DNA of 64,000 nucleotides from CAYTCZ01 sp964436315. GTDB lineage: Bacteria; Actinomycetota; Thermoleophilia; Gaiellales; Gaiellaceae. The notes under the pieces are model-generated. The model was not told where the DNA came from and made no database searches. It saw only the letters and a list, made by a program, of their open reading frames with translations. The stretch is from NCBI GenBank assembly GCA_964436315.1, contig CAYTCZ010000001.1:13205-77204 (forward strand), given 5' to 3'. Numbering within the stretch: the stretch's first letter is position 1; each line of letters begins with the position of its first letter. Below are positions 63,947 through 64,000 of the stretch, piece after piece. The translations under genes were made by a program, and so were the position numbers.

Positions 63947-64000
63947 AGCGGGTAGCGGGTAGCGGGTAGCGGGTAGCGGGTAGCGGGTAGCGGGTAGCGG
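63947..64000. repeat. Heptanucleotide repeat array at window end
   Basis: TAGCGGG repeats head to tail at least 7.7 times and runs off the window. It lies ~80 bp upstream of the RelE-UvrD start, in the likely promoter region of the BREX operon. The remaining 63871-63946 holds no gene. Confidence 0.92.

Overview
The window is very GC-rich (roughly two thirds G+C by eye) and gene-dense. Two lipobox lipoproteins and a MotA/MotB-like motor suggest a Gram-negative bacterium. GC content, heptanucleotide repeats and SEC-C proteins would fit a myxobacterium-like (Myxococcota/deltaproteobacterial) chromosome, but no taxonomic marker is present, so this is inference. No rRNA, tRNA, integrase or transposase was recognised.

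Almost the whole window is a defence island. From the left: (1) 1-4.2 kb holds a nuclease/ATPase cluster: a DUF3883-like nuclease cut by the window edge, a PD-(D/E)XK protein and a zinc-hook SMC/AAA_13-type ATPase. (2) 4.3-6.1 kb (minus) holds a prokaryotic viperin fused to a T4 gp1-like deoxynucleoside-monophosphate kinase, overlapped by a small DUF4258 gene and followed by a clear intrinsic terminator. Divergent from it is a 1236-residue protein of unknown function. (3) 10.2-15.9 kb holds a large lipoprotein and two SEC-C proteins. (4) 16.3-23.0 kb (minus) is a complete, translationally coupled type I Zorya operon, zorA-zorB-zorC-zorD. (5) 23.2-29.2 kb holds a lipoprotein, an AAA+ ATPase/subtilase pair and three overlapping small genes. 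(6) 29.2-32.1 kb is an AlbA_2/Schlafen-like gene bracketed by a 224-bp direct duplication of the 3' end of pglX.

(7) 31.9-63.9 kb is a BREX type 2 (Pgl) system with other modules embedded in it. pglX (31.9-35.6 kb) is separated from the rest by an McrBC-like pair, a solo PD-(D/E)XK nuclease and an EVE-McrB/McrC pair. The main BREX operon runs leftward from a RelE-UvrD fusion through pglW, pglY, pglZ, brxD and brxHI to a membrane-anchored SNF2 helicase, mostly with overlapping start and stop codons.

Themes: modified-DNA restriction (McrBC), methylation-based exclusion (BREX-2), membrane-motor sensing (Zorya) and nucleotide-analogue chemistry (viperin). Striking points are the viperin-kinase fusion, a 5x7-bp slippage-prone repeat inside the pglX coding sequence, and a similar C-terminal winged-helix-like module in PglZ, the BREX-linked SNF2 helicase and ZorD.
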